The position numbers were made by a program, and so were the translations under genes. A stretch of DNA of 64,000 nt from Rhodocyclales bacterium GT-UBC. GTDB lineage: Bacteria > Pseudomonadota > Gammaproteobacteria > Burkholderiales > Rhodocyclaceae. The notes under the pieces were generated by a model. The model was not told the origin of the DNA. It saw nothing but the letters and a program-made list of their open reading frames with translations, and searched no databases. How positions within the stretch are numbered: position 1 is the stretch's first letter; each line of letters starts with the position of its first letter. Below, one piece after another: positions 27,811 to 37,587 of this stretch. The stretch is from positions 178,955 through 242,954 of the forward strand of contig QXPY01000008.1 of assembly GCA_003583745.1 (NCBI GenBank), written 5' to 3'.

Positions 27811-29219
27811 TCCTCGGTACTGTCGAGTTTGCACTCGTGCAATTTGTAGAGCAGCGCCCGCCGGCTGATGCCCAATTCGGTCGCCGTGCGCGAACGATTG
27901 CCCTGGTTGCTCTGCAGGGTCTGCGCAATGACCTGGGCTTCGAAATTCCGCACCAGGTTTTTCAGCGAGTGATCCTCGCCCCCCGGCTCGGCAATGGCTG
28001 CCAGTTGCGCGCTATCGCCATCTGCCGCTGCGCTCCGGGCACGCTCGGCAAACTCGGGGGGCAGATCTTCGGCGAAGATCGATTTGCCGCTACTCATCAC
28101 CACCGCCCGTTCGACCGCATTGGCCAATTCGCGCACATTCCCCGGCCAGGGATGGCCCTGCAGCGTGGCGAGCGCCAGATCGTCAAAACCGTCGATCTCG
28201 CGCCCGTGCTCCTGGGCAAACTTGCGCAGGAAATGCTGGGCGAGCAGCGGAATATCCACCGGCCGGTCGCGCAGCGGCGGAATCGACAGGTTGATCACGT
28301 TCAGCCGGTAGTAGAGGTCGCGGCGGAAGGTGCCGGCCTCGACCATGGCCGCCAGATCGCGATGGGTGGCGGCGACGATACGGACATCGACCTTTTGCGT
28401 CGTCTCGCCGCCCACCCGCTCGAACTGCTTGTCCTGCAGAACCCGCAGCAGCTTGACCTGAAGGATGAGTGGCAATTCGCCGATTTCATCGAGAAACAGG
28501 GTGCCGCCATTGGCCTGCTCGAACTTGCCGGTCCGGCGGCTGACCGCACCGGTAAACGCGCCCTTTTCGTGGCCGAACAATTCGCTTTCCAGCAGGCCTT
28601 CGGGAATCGCCCCGCAATTGAGCTTGATGAAGGGCTGCCGGGCGCGTGGGCTGTTGTAGTGCACCGAGGCGGCAAACAATTCCTTGCCGACGCCGCTCTC
28701 GCCGAGAATGACCACCGTCGCGCTGCTTTTCGAGGCGCGCTCGGTTGCCGCACACAGCGCCAGCATCGCCGGATCCTGGGTCAGGATGCGGTCGAGCCGG
28801 AAACTCTCCGACAGTTCATCGCGCAACACCTTGATCTGCTTGCGCATGTCGCGCATCTGCCAGGCCCGCTCGACCAGCAGGTTGATTTCGGCCAGATCGA
28901 AGGGTTTGACGACGTAATCGAACACCCCCAGCTTGATCGCCTGAATCGCCGTATCGAGTTCGGCAAAGGCCGTCATCAGGATGATCGTCGCCCCCGGCCG
29001 AATGGCGTGCATCTGCTGCATGGCCTCGATGCCGTTGAGGCCGGGCATGCGGATATCCATCAACACGATATCCGGCGCACCGGCCTTGAAGGCGTCGATG
29101 GCCTGCAAGCCATCCTCGGCCGTGGTCGTCTGGTAACCCTCGCGGGCCAGAACGACGCTGAGCAGACGACGGATGCTTTCGTCGTCATCGACAATCAGTA
29201 CGTGAGTATCCTGCTTCAT
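27807..29219 (-). CDS. atoC: Sigma-54-dependent response regulator AtoC
   Basis: The 470-residue NtrC-family activator has a receiver domain (DDD at 11-13, phosphoacceptor Asp55, KPF near 105), an AAA+ domain with Walker A GESGVGKE (173-180), the sigma-54 contact loop GAFTGA (220-225) and Walker [14 protein letters not shown], and a C-terminal Fis-type HTH (about 430-465, [19 protein letters not shown]). All motifs for ATP-driven open-complex formation are intact. Its start overlaps the end of atoS by 4 bp. It should activate the sigma-54 promoter in front of atoD. Confidence 0.95.
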   Translation of the reverse strand: MKQDTHVLIVDDDESIRRLLSVVLAREGYQTTTAEDGLQAIDAFKAGAPDIVLMDIRMPGLNGIEAMQQMHAIRPGATIILMTAFAELDTAIQAIKLGVFDYVVKPFDLAEINLLVERAWQMRDMRKQIKVLRDELSESFRLDRILTQDPAMLALCAATERASKSSATVVILGESGVGKELFAASVHYNSPRARQPFIKLNCGAIPEGLLESELFGHEKGAFTGAVSRRTGKFEQANGGTLFLDEIGELPLILQVKLLRVLQDKQFERVGGETTQKVDVRIVAATHRDLAAMVEAGTFRRDLYYRLNVINLSIPPLRDRPVDIPLLAQHFLRKFAQEHGREIDGFDDLALATLQGHPWPGNVRELANAVERAVVMSSGKSIFAEDLPPEFAERARSAAADGDSAQLAAIAEPGGEDHSLKNLVRNFEAQVIAQTLQSNQGNRSRTATELGISRRALLYKLHECKLDSTEE

Positions 29220-31093
29220 GATTTTGCCGTGTGCATGGGCAGCCGCAGGCGGGCGACGGTGCCCTCGCCCGGCGTACTGTCCAGTTCAAGTTTGCCGTGA
29301 TGGCTTTCCACAATACGCCGCGCCACCGGCAAGCCGAGGCCGGTTCCCGACGGCTTGCTGGAAAAGAAAGGCGCGAAGATCCGCTCCAGATCGGCTGCCG
29401 GAATGCCGCAGCCGGTATCGGCGATTTCCAGGATCACCTCGTCTTCGCCGCAGCGGGTGGCAAGACTGATTTCGCCCTGGCTGTCGATCGCCTGGATGGC
29501 GTTGATCAGCAGGTTGAGCACGACCTGCTTGATCTGTCCCTTGTCGAGTTCGAGCAAAGGCAGGCCGGGGGCCAGCTCGTGCTTGAAGACGATGTGTTTG
29601 CCGCTCGGCTTGGTGGTGAGCAGCAGGCTCTCTTCAAGCAGGCGATTGAGATCGGTCGGCGAAGTCTGCAAGGGCTGCGGCCGCGCCAGGTCGAGCAGGC
29701 CGGTGGCGATCTTGTTCAGGCTGTCGACTTCGCGAATGATGATGTCGCCGAATTCCTGCCATTCGGCCGGGTCCTTGCTGCCTTGTAAATACTGGACAAA
29801 GCCGCGGATCGAGGTGAGCGGTGTGCGCAGTTCGTGGGCAATGCTCGCCGACATCTCGCCGATCGTCGCCAACTGGCTGGCCCGCGCCACCTGGTCCTGC
29901 AGCGCCCGGTTCTCGGTAATGTCGCGCAGCACGGTCACCGCGCCGAGCTGGCGGCCCTTGCCATCGAACAGGCGACTGCTGCTGGCGATGATGTCCAGCG
30001 TCCGCTCGGCCAGCGGGTAATGCAGTTCGACCGTGCGATATTCGCGACCGGTCTGCAGGGTGTCGATCAGCAGGCTGGAAAAATTCGCATCCGGCCGGAA
30101 CAGCGCCATGTAGGGCTTGCCGACGACTTCGCTGGCACGCGCGCCGAGCAAGGTGCAGGCCGCCGGGTTAACGTAGGAAATGACGTGCTGCGAGTCGATG
30201 GTGATGACGCCATCGGCCAGCGAATCGAGAATGTTGTTATGCATCGAGCGCGTTTCTTGCAAGGAGCGCGCCAGATGATTGATCGCCTCGATGATCACGC
30301 CGATTTCCCCTTCGATGGCCGGGATCGGCTGATTCAGGTCGAAACTCAGGGATTCGAGGCCACGGCGAATTTTCTCGATATCGCGCGTCAGGTGGGCAAT
30401 GGCGAGATAGACGACGAGCAACGACAGGGCCAGGCCGAGCAAGGTCAGGACATAGACCGTGGCAGTCGCCGCGCTGGCCTGGCGATCGATTGCATCGAGC
30501 AGCTCGTTGGCCCAGACGTAGCCGACGACCCGCCCGCCTTGATGGACCGGCCGCATGGCATTCATGATCTGCCCACGCACCTGACGACCGCTGACCGTCA
30601 TCGGCTTGTCCTCGGCCATGATCCGCCAGCCCGGGTGCTCGGGAGGAATGGTCATGCCGACCGTATGCCCATACTGGTCGCTTGGCCCGTAGGTGACGAT
30701 GGCGTCGAGCTCGCGACTGAAATAGCCGACCCCGACATCCTCGAAGGCAGCCGCAATACCGTTGCTGAAAGGGGTCAAGCACCGGCTCAGGTACTCCAGT
30801 TGTGCGGTTCGATCAGCGGCCGGCCCGGCATAACCGGCAAGCACGCCGGCAAAGCCGCCCTGCGCCTCAAGGTGGCGTTCGAGCAGCACGGTAATGCCCT
30901 GCAGATGGGTACGCTTTTCCTCCAGGATGGCTTCCTTGCCGCGTTCCTTGATGACGTAACCGGTGGCGATGATGGGCAGCGCCACCAACGGCATGATGAC
31001 CAGCATCAACCGGGTACGCAGGGTTTTCGGCCAGTAGCGGCGCCAGGATTCCAGCAAGAAGGGCTTGCTCCGATTCAAATCAAGGTAGGTCAA
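29216..31093 (-). CDS. atoS: Membrane sensor histidine kinase AtoS
   Basis: The 625-residue kinase has a TM helix (about 28-46), a periplasmic sensor (about 50-205), a second TM (about 212-234), HAMP, a PAS domain (about 285-395), the phosphoacceptor His420 in SIAHELRTPL and an HATPase domain with NLLINAIQAI, DTGCGIP and GTGLGLPV. AtoS classically senses acetoacetate. The actual ligand here is inferred from the operon. It heads the atoSC unit. I saw no sigma-54 element in the 125 bp before it. Confidence 0.93.
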   Translation of the reverse strand: MTYLDLNRSKPFLLESWRRYWPKTLRTRLMLVIMPLVALPIIATGYVIKERGKEAILEEKRTHLQGITVLLERHLEAQGGFAGVLAGYAGPAADRTAQLEYLSRCLTPFSNGIAAAFEDVGVGYFSRELDAIVTYGPSDQYGHTVGMTIPPEHPGWRIMAEDKPMTVSGRQVRGQIMNAMRPVHQGGRVVGYVWANELLDAIDRQASAATATVYVLTLLGLALSLLVVYLAIAHLTRDIEKIRRGLESLSFDLNQPIPAIEGEIGVIIEAINHLARSLQETRSMHNNILDSLADGVITIDSQHVISYVNPAACTLLGARASEVVGKPYMALFRPDANFSSLLIDTLQTGREYRTVELHYPLAERTLDIIASSSRLFDGKGRQLGAVTVLRDITENRALQDQVARASQLATIGEMSASIAHELRTPLTSIRGFVQYLQGSKDPAEWQEFGDIIIREVDSLNKIATGLLDLARPQPLQTSPTDLNRLLEESLLLTTKPSGKHIVFKHELAPGLPLLELDKGQIKQVVLNLLINAIQAIDSQGEISLATRCGEDEVILEIADTGCGIPAADLERIFAPFFSSKPSGTGLGLPVARRIVESHHGKLELDSTPGEGTVARLRLPMHTAKS

Positions 31094-31180
31094 GTTGCAA
31101 ATTCTGGCATGGAAACGCAGGCTCAGTCATCGTTTCCAGCGGTTGCCCCGGCCTGGTCGGGCCGCATGCCGGCGCGGCAA

Positions 31181-31189
31181 TGCTAAAAT
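31181..31189 (+). promoter_or_regulatory. Extended -10 element upstream of hda
   Basis: TGCTAAAAT, identical to the element before tyrS, 30 bases before the hda start. No clear -35. Confidence 0.4.
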
Positions 31190-31218
31190 CACGCCCCCTG
31201 TTTCGTTCCGATGCACCC

Positions 31219-31875
31219 ATGCGCCAGCTGATTCTCAACTTGCTGCCCGAAAGCCCCCCGACGCTCGACAATTTCGTCGCCGGCGGCAACGCGGAAACGG
31301 TCGGCGTGCTGACCGAATGGCTGGCCGGAACCCGTCAGGAAACCTCCTTCTGCCTTTACGGCGAATCTGGCTGCGGGCGCTCGCACCTGCTGCAAGCCAG
31401 CGGTTTCACCTACGTCGACGCCGGCCTCAATCCGTCGCTGAACAAGGTCAGCGTCGCCGAGGACAGCCCGCTCGCCGTGGACAACATCGACGAACTCGAT
31501 GCCAATGGCCAGATCGCCCTGTTTGCGCTGTTCAACCAGATCAAGCAGGCCGGCGGCCGGTTGCTCACCGCCGCCGCCCAACCGCCGGCCCACCTGCAAT
31601 TGCGCGAGGATTTGCGCACCCGTCTCGGCTCCGGCCTGATCTACCGACTGCAGGTGCTGACCGACGCCGAAAAGGCGGAGGCGATTGCCGCCCAGGCCCG
31701 CGAACGCGCCCTCAAACTGACGCCGGAAGCGATCAACTACCTGCTGCGCCACGCGCCGCGCGACATGCGCACGCTGTCGATGCTGGTCGTCGCGCTCGAC
31801 GAATACACCCTCGAACAAAAACGCCCGGTCACGCTGCCCCTGCTGCGCGAACTGCTCAACCTGGAACACGCCTGA
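31219..31875 (+). CDS. hda: DnaA regulatory inactivator Hda
   Basis: The 218-residue AAA+ protein begins MRQLILNLLPESPPTLDNFV, the typical Hda start with the clamp-binding QL motif, and has a P-loop-like GESGCGRSHLL, VDNIDELD (Walker B region) and RLGSGLIYRL (arginine finger region). Hda with the DNA-loaded sliding clamp stimulates ATP hydrolysis by DnaA and so prevents re-initiation. It is one base into the next gene (TGATG), so the HAD gene is coupled. Confidence 0.92.
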   Translation: MRQLILNLLPESPPTLDNFVAGGNAETVGVLTEWLAGTRQETSFCLYGESGCGRSHLLQASGFTYVDAGLNPSLNKVSVAEDSPLAVDNIDELDANGQIALFALFNQIKQAGGRLLTAAAQPPAHLQLREDLRTRLGSGLIYRLQVLTDAEKAEAIAAQARERALKLTPEAINYLLRHAPRDMRTLSMLVVALDEYTLEQKRPVTLPLLRELLNLEHA

Positions 31876-32543
31876 TGAACCTCGCTCTCTTCGACCTCGA
31901 CAACACCCTGCTTTCCGGCGACTCCGACTTCGAGTGGGCGCAATTCCTGATCAGCAAGGGCGTCGTCGACCGCGAAATCCAGGAAGCCAAGAACATCGAG
32001 TTCTACGAGCACTACAAGGCCGGCACGCTCGACATCCATGCCTTCCTCGAATTCCAGCTGTCGCCGCTGACCCGCCACGGCCGCGCCGAACTCGACGCCT
32101 GGCACACCGAATACATGCAACGCCACATCCGGCCGATCATCGGCCAGCCGGCCCGCGACCTGGTCCGGCAACACCTGGCGGCCGGCGACCTGTGCGCCAT
32201 CGTCACCGCCACCAACAGCTTCGTCACCGGCCCGATCGCCCGCGAACTGGGCATCCCGCACCTGATCGGCACCGTGCCGGCCGCCGACCTGCAGAGCGGC
32301 GCCTTTGCCGGCGGCCCGCGCGGCACGCCGTCCTTCCGCGAAGGGAAGATCGAACGCGTCGAAGCCTGGCTGGAATCGCAAGGCCTGTGGTGGGGCAGCT
32401 TCGCCAACAGTTTCTTCTACAGCGACTCGCACAACGACCTGCCGCTGATGGAGAAGGTCAAGACCCCAGTCGCCGTCGACCCGGACGACAAACTGCGCCA
32501 GCACAGTACGCAAATGGGCTGGAAAATCATCACTTTGCGGTAG
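31875..32543 (+). CDS. HAD-superfamily phosphatase (subfamily IB, SerB-like)
   Basis: The 222-residue enzyme has the HAD motifs: DLDNT with nucleophile Asp7 and Asp9, a Thr-containing motif II in CAIVTATNSF, a conserved lysine in REGKIERV and the acidic motif DSHNDLPLM. A helical cap lies between motifs I and II. Members of this IB group next to hda and pcnB are common in betaproteobacteria and are often annotated as histidinol-phosphate or phosphoserine phosphatase. The substrate cannot be fixed from sequence. Confidence 0.88.
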   Translation: MNLALFDLDNTLLSGDSDFEWAQFLISKGVVDREIQEAKNIEFYEHYKAGTLDIHAFLEFQLSPLTRHGRAELDAWHTEYMQRHIRPIIGQPARDLVRQHLAAGDLCAIVTATNSFVTGPIARELGIPHLIGTVPAADLQSGAFAGGPRGTPSFREGKIERVEAWLESQGLWWGSFANSFFYSDSHNDLPLMEKVKTPVAVDPDDKLRQHSTQMGWKIITLR

Positions 32544-32591
32544 AATCCTGCTTTTCCCGTAGCGCCCACGGCGCTCATTGAACGGTAATTC

Positions 32592-33935
32592 GTGATTCGC
32601 AAATTCATCTCCCGCGTTTTAGGCCGCAAGAAAGCCAAGGCCGGCCACCATGAGCCGGCCGTCATCCCAGTCTCCACCCACGGCATTACCCGCGACCGCA
32701 TCAGTTCAGGCAGCCGTCGCGTCTGCGAGACCTTGCAGCAGCACGGCCACAAGGCCTACGTCGTCGGCGGCGCCGTGCGCGACCTGCTGATCGGCGCCGA
32801 GCCGAAAGATTTCGACATCGCCACCGATGCGACCCCGGAAGAGGTTCGCCGCCACTTCCGCCGCGCCCGCATCATCGGTCGTCGCTTCCAGATCGTGCAT
32901 GTCATGATGGGCCAGGAAACCCTTGAGGTCACCACCTTCCGCGGCTTGCTCGATGAAAAGACCAAGACCGACGAACACGGCCGCGTACTGCACGACAACG
33001 TTTTCGGCAGCCATGCCGAAGACGCCGCCCGCCGCGACTTCACCGCCAATGCGCTGTACTACGACCCGGCCACCGAAGCCGTGATCGACTATCACCACGG
33101 CGTCGGCGACCTCAAGGCGAAGACTTTGCGCATGATCGGCGAGCCGCGCGCCCGCTACCGCGAAGACCCGGTGCGCATGCTGCGCGCCGTCCGCCTGGCG
33201 GCCAAGCTTGGCCTGTCGATCGACCCGGAGGCCAAGAAGCCGATCCGCGAAATGGCCGGCCTGCTTGAAAACGTGCCGGCCGCTCGCCTTTTCGACGAAA
33301 TGCTCAAGCTGCTGACCTCCGGCCACTCGGTGAAATGCATCACCCAGCTGCGCGACGAAGGCCTGCACCACGGCCTGCTACCTTTGCTCGACGTCATCCT
33401 CGAACAGCCGATGGGCGAGAAATTCGTCATGCTTTCGCTGGCCAATACCGATGCCCGGGTCCGCAAGGGCAAGGGCATCTCGCCCGGCTTCCTGTTCGCC
33501 ACGCTGCTCTGGCACGAAGTGTTGGCCAATTGGGAAAAGCGCAAGGCCAAGGGCGAACCGAAGATTCCGGCGCTCTACCAGGCGATGGACGACGTGCTCG
33601 ACGTACAGGGCGAAAAGCTCGCCATCACCCGTCGCATCGCCGGCGACATCAAGGATATCTGGGCCCTGCAGCCGCGCTTCGAACAGCGGGCCGGCAAGCG
33701 CCCCTATGCGCTGCTCGAACAGCCGCGCTTCCGCGCCGGCTATGACTTCCTGCTGCTGCGCGCCGAATCGGGCGAACTCGACATCGAAGTCGGCGAATGG
33801 TGGACCCGTTTCCAGAATGCCGAAGGCGAGGAACGCGCCGACATGCTGCTGCCCGAACAAGCCGCCGACAAGAAAAAGCGGCGCCGTCGCAAGAAGCCGG
33901 CCAATGCCGGCAACGGGGCCGGCAGCCCGGAATGA
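32592..33935 (+). CDS. pcnB: Poly(A) polymerase I
   Basis: The 447-residue protein starts with GTG (MIRKFISRVLGRKKAKAG). It has the class II nucleotidyltransferase core VVGGAVRDLLIG followed by DFDIATDA, the metal-binding carboxylates, then RRDFTANALYYD and the EDPVRMLRAVRLAAKL neck motif. The basic tail (DKKKRRRRKK) is typical. PcnB adds 3' poly(A) to RNA and promotes decay. CCA-adding enzymes are related, but the basic N- and C-terminal extensions favour PcnB. It overlaps folK by 4 bp. Confidence 0.93.
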   Translation: MIRKFISRVLGRKKAKAGHHEPAVIPVSTHGITRDRISSGSRRVCETLQQHGHKAYVVGGAVRDLLIGAEPKDFDIATDATPEEVRRHFRRARIIGRRFQIVHVMMGQETLEVTTFRGLLDEKTKTDEHGRVLHDNVFGSHAEDAARRDFTANALYYDPATEAVIDYHHGVGDLKAKTLRMIGEPRARYREDPVRMLRAVRLAAKLGLSIDPEAKKPIREMAGLLENVPAARLFDEMLKLLTSGHSVKCITQLRDEGLHHGLLPLLDVILEQPMGEKFVMLSLANTDARVRKGKGISPGFLFATLLWHEVLANWEKRKAKGEPKIPALYQAMDDVLDVQGEKLAITRRIAGDIKDIWALQPRFEQRAGKRPYALLEQPRFRAGYDFLLLRAESGELDIEVGEWWTRFQNAEGEERADMLLPEQAADKKKRRRRKKPANAGNGAGSPE

Positions 33936-34408
33936 GCCTCGCCTACGTTGCGCTCGGCGCCAATCTCGGCGACCCGGCGGCTACGGTACGTGCGGCCTTC
34001 GCCGCACTTTCCAACCTGCCCGACAGCCGCCTGTTGCGCACCTCCTCGCTCTACCGGACGGCACCGGTCGGCCTCGCCGACCAACCCGAATTCATCAACG
34101 CAGCCGCCGCACTGGAAACAAGCCTGACGCCGGAAGCCCTGCTCGACACACTGTTCGATATCGAAGCCCGTTTCGGGCGCATCCGGGCAGAACGCAACGG
34201 TCCGCGCACGCTCGATCTCGATCTGCTGCTCTACGATAACCTGAGCCTCGCGCTGCCGCGCCTGACCCTGCCGCATCCGCGCCTTCATCTGCGCGCCTTC
34301 GTGCTCTACCCGCTGGCCGAAATCGCCCCCGGCCTCGACATCCCCGGGCGCGGCCCGGTTACCGCCTGGCTGCCAGCCGTCGCCAATCAAGGTATCGCCC
34401 GCCTGTGA
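33932..34408 (+). CDS. folK: 2-amino-4-hydroxy-6-hydroxymethyldihydropteridine pyrophosphokinase
   Basis: The 158-residue enzyme transfers pyrophosphate from ATP to the pterin in folate synthesis. Typical motifs are AYVALGANLGDP at the start, SSLYRTAPVG, PEFINAAAALET, RNGPRTLDLDLLLYD and PHPRLHLRAFVLYPL. The start overlaps the pcnB stop (ATGA) and its end overlaps the DUF486 start (GTGA), so all three are translationally coupled. Confidence 0.96.
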   Translation: MSLAYVALGANLGDPAATVRAAFAALSNLPDSRLLRTSSLYRTAPVGLADQPEFINAAAALETSLTPEALLDTLFDIEARFGRIRAERNGPRTLDLDLLLYDNLSLALPRLTLPHPRLHLRAFVLYPLAEIAPGLDIPGRGPVTAWLPAVANQGIARL

Positions 34409-34767
34409 ATCTCTTCGGTTTCAATATTCCGGTCCTTTGGCAGACCGTGACGCTGCTGGCGCTATCGAATGTCTTCATGACCTTCGCCTGGTACTCGCAC
34501 CTCAAGAACCTCAACGACAAGCCGTGGTGGGTTGCCGCACTGTTTTCGTGGGGTATCGCGCTGTTCGAATACCTGCTGCAAGTACCGGCCAACCGCATCG
34601 GCCATACCGCGCTCGATCTCGGCCAGCTCAAGATCCTGCAGGAAGTGATCACGCTGGCCGTCTTCGTTCCCTTCGTCGTTTTTTACATGGATCAGCCGCT
34701 GAAGCTTGACTACCTGTGGGCCGCTCTGTGTATCCTAGGCGCCGTCTATTTCGTATTCAGGACTTGA
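34405..34767 (+). CDS. DUF486 family small membrane protein
   Basis: The 120-residue product has four TM helices and the DUF486 features FMTFAWYSHLKN and FEYLLQVPANRIGH, ending LGAVYFVFRT. The fold resembles small multidrug/DMT-type transporters. Function is not established. It starts with GTG overlapping the folK stop and directly abuts panB. Confidence 0.88.
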   Translation: MNLFGFNIPVLWQTVTLLALSNVFMTFAWYSHLKNLNDKPWWVAALFSWGIALFEYLLQVPANRIGHTALDLGQLKILQEVITLAVFVPFVVFYMDQPLKLDYLWAALCILGAVYFVFRT

Positions 34768-35586
34768 ATGTCTGCTCACAGCTTTACCCGTCGCCTGACC
34801 CAGGCTGACCTCGCCAAGCTTTACCAGGCCGGCGAGAAGGTTTCCATGTTCACCTGCTACGACGCCAGCTTTGCCCGCCTGCTCGACGGTGCCGGCGTCG
34901 ATACGCTGCTCATCGGCGACTCGCTGGGCAATGTCATCCAGGGCCACGACACGACGCTGCCGGTAACCGTGACCGACATCGCCTACCACACGGCGGCCGT
35001 CAAGCGCGGCAGCGAGCATGCCTTCATCCTGGCCGACATGCCATTCGGCAGCTACCAGGAATCGCCCGAACAGGCCTTCCGCAATGCGGCAACGCTGATG
35101 GCGGCCGGCGCCCAGATGGTCAAGCTCGAAGGCGGCGCCGAAATGGCCGCCACGGTCGAATTCCTGACCCATCGCGGCATCCCGGTCTGCGGTCATCTTG
35201 GCCTGACACCGCAATCGGTCCATGCCCTGGGCGGCTACAAGGTGCAGGGCAAGGGCGAAGCGGCCGCGCAGCGCCTGAAGGACGATGCCCTGCTGCTGCA
35301 GAAGGCCGGCGCCACCATGCTGGTGCTGGAAGCCATCCCGGCCGCGCTGGCGGCCGAAGTCACCGCCAGCCTGAACATCATCACCATCGGCATCGGCGCG
35401 GGCAAGGATTGTTCCGGCCAAGTGCTGGTGCTGCACGACGCCTTCGACATCCCGCCCGGCAAGAAGGCCAAATTCGTCCGCAATTTCATGGAAGGCGCCA
35501 GCAGTCTGCACGATGCCGCCCTCCGTGCCGTCGCCGCCATCAAGGATGGCAGCTACCCGGCGCCCGAGCACACCTACGCCGGCTAA
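34768..35586 (+). CDS. panB: Ketopantoate hydroxymethyltransferase
   Basis: The 272-residue enzyme makes ketopantoate from 2-ketoisovalerate and methylene-THF, the first step to pantothenate. It shows [58 protein letters not shown] and the C-terminal KFVRNFM segment, all family hallmarks. It follows the DUF486 gene with no gap and precedes panC by 18 bp. Confidence 0.97.
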   Translation: MSAHSFTRRLTQADLAKLYQAGEKVSMFTCYDASFARLLDGAGVDTLLIGDSLGNVIQGHDTTLPVTVTDIAYHTAAVKRGSEHAFILADMPFGSYQESPEQAFRNAATLMAAGAQMVKLEGGAEMAATVEFLTHRGIPVCGHLGLTPQSVHALGGYKVQGKGEAAAQRLKDDALLLQKAGATMLVLEAIPAALAAEVTASLNIITIGIGAGKDCSGQVLVLHDAFDIPPGKKAKFVRNFMEGASSLHDAALRAVAAIKDGSYPAPEHTYAG

Positions 35587-36429
<843 letters not shown>

Positions 36430-36458
36430 GCCTGCCCCATCATCCATAATTACGCGCA

Positions 36459-36486
36459 TTGACAGTAGGGAATTAGCCGCTACAAT
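36459..36486 (+). promoter_or_regulatory. Sigma-70 promoter of panD
   Basis: A perfect -35 TTGACA is followed after 16 bases by the -10 TACAAT (one mismatch to TATAAT). A start near 36493 gives a leader of about 27 bases before the panD ATG at 36520. It allows panD expression independent of panBC. Confidence 0.7.
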
Positions 36487-36519
36487 GCGCTTCCCCCAAC
36501 CTTCTGGATGAGTGAAACC

Positions 36520-36903
36520 ATGCAGAGAACGATGCTGAAATCCAAGTTGCACCGCGTGACGGCAACCCATGCCGACCTGCACTACGAGGGTTCCTGCGCC
36601 ATTGATGAAGACCTGCTCGAAGCGGCAAACATCAAGGAATACGAACAGATCGACATCTGGAACGTCAATAACGGCGAGCGTTTCACGACCTATGCCATTC
36701 GTGCCGAGCGCGGATCGGGCGTCATCTCCGTCAATGGTTCGGCCGCCCGTCGCGCCGCACCCGGCGACATCCTGATCATCGCCACCTTTGCGGCCTACAA
36801 CGAAGTCGAACTGGCCAAGCACGAGCCGGAGCTGATCTACGTCGACTCGCAGAACCGCATCGTTCGTCGCGGCCACAAGATTCCGGTCCAGGCTGCCGCC
36901 TGA
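36520..36903 (+). CDS. panD: Aspartate 1-decarboxylase
   Basis: The 127-residue proenzyme begins [20 protein letters not shown] and contains the self-cleavage site in HYEGSCAID (Gly-Ser), which yields the pyruvoyl cofactor. [30 protein letters not shown] and LIIATFAAY also match. It makes beta-alanine for PanC. An in-frame ATG at 36508 would add four residues. The family start fits 36520. A C-homopolymer run lies just after the stop. Confidence 0.96.
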   Translation: MQRTMLKSKLHRVTATHADLHYEGSCAIDEDLLEAANIKEYEQIDIWNVNNGERFTTYAIRAERGSGVISVNGSAARRAAPGDILIIATFAAYNEVELAKHEPELIYVDSQNRIVRRGHKIPVQAAA

Positions 36904-36946
36904 CCCTGCCCCCCCCCCCGGCCAGCAGGCCGGCCCGGCCACCAGG

Positions 36947-36977
36947 AAAACCCGCCTCTCGGCGGGTTTTCTTTTTT
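36947..36977. terminator. Rho-independent terminator after panD
   Basis: Stem CCCGCC/GGCGGG with TCTC loop, extended by AAAA/TTTT, followed by a broken T-run (TTTTCTTTTTT). It ends panD transcription. Confidence 0.8.
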
Positions 36978-37023
36978 CTGTACAATGCCCCGCAGCAGTT
37001 AAATAAAACAACGGAGACAATCA

Positions 37024-37533
37024 ATGGGCGTCATTTTCGCCAAAACCCCCAAGGGACAGAGTGAGATCACGACCAAGGCAGGCGGTCTGACGCCGCGCAT
37101 CCGGCGCGTGCTGATCTGCATCGATGGCAAGCGAACGGTAGACGAGCTGCGTGGCATGCTGCAAGCGGATGACCTGCAACACACGCTGGGCATGCTGGAA
37201 GAAGACGGTTACATCGAAGTGGCCGGCACCAGCAATGGCAACGGCCAGCCCCAACCAGCGAAGACCCCGCTGCCGGCGATCACTGCTTTCGGCGAACTGC
37301 CCGTACCGCCCGACCCGCTACGTCAGCAGCAGGCGCGCAATTTCATGATCAACACGCTCAACACCTTCGTCGGCTCGCTCGGCGCCAGCTCCCTACTCGA
37401 CCGCCTCGACCAGGCGGAAGGCCATGCCGGCCTGCGGGCGCTTTACGACGAGTGGTACCACGCCATCGTGATGTCGCGCGAGGGCAAGCGGGAAGCCGAA
37501 GCCCTGCGCAGCAAATTGCTGCAAGTCATTTGA
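37024..37533 (+). CDS. Conserved hypothetical protein, possible winged helix
   Basis: The 169-residue product begins MGVIFAKTPKGQSEITTKAG. Residues about 22-66 (LTPRIRRVLICIDGKRTVDEL to LEEDGYIEV) look like a degenerate winged helix, as in small regulators whose response module counts 'any level' inputs. A Pro/Gln-rich linker follows, then a helical C-terminus (NFMINTLNTFVGSLGASSL). The ATG follows GGAGAC. TACAAT at 36981 could be its -10, inside the terminator tail. I do not recognise a named family, and no membrane segment is evident. Confidence 0.65.
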   Translation: MGVIFAKTPKGQSEITTKAGGLTPRIRRVLICIDGKRTVDELRGMLQADDLQHTLGMLEEDGYIEVAGTSNGNGQPQPAKTPLPAITAFGELPVPPDPLRQQQARNFMINTLNTFVGSLGASSLLDRLDQAEGHAGLRALYDEWYHAIVMSREGKREAEALRSKLLQVI

Positions 37534-37546
37534 AGCTTGAGCCCTC

Positions 37547-37581
37547 AGGGCGGCCCGGGCAGCTTGCCCGACCGCCCTTTT
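37547..37581. terminator. Bidirectional terminator between convergent genes
   Basis: A two-part hairpin (AGGGCGG/CCGCCCT outside, CGGGCA/TGCCCG inside) is followed by TTTT on the plus strand. It lies in the 54-bp gap between the hypothetical gene and the NYN gene. Confidence 0.7.
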
Positions 37582-37587
37582 GCCTGA

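Noticed and set aside
31094..31218. Sigma-54 promoter before atoS
   Set aside because: A TTTGCA element is present on the minus strand, but no GG occurs at the required distance upstream.
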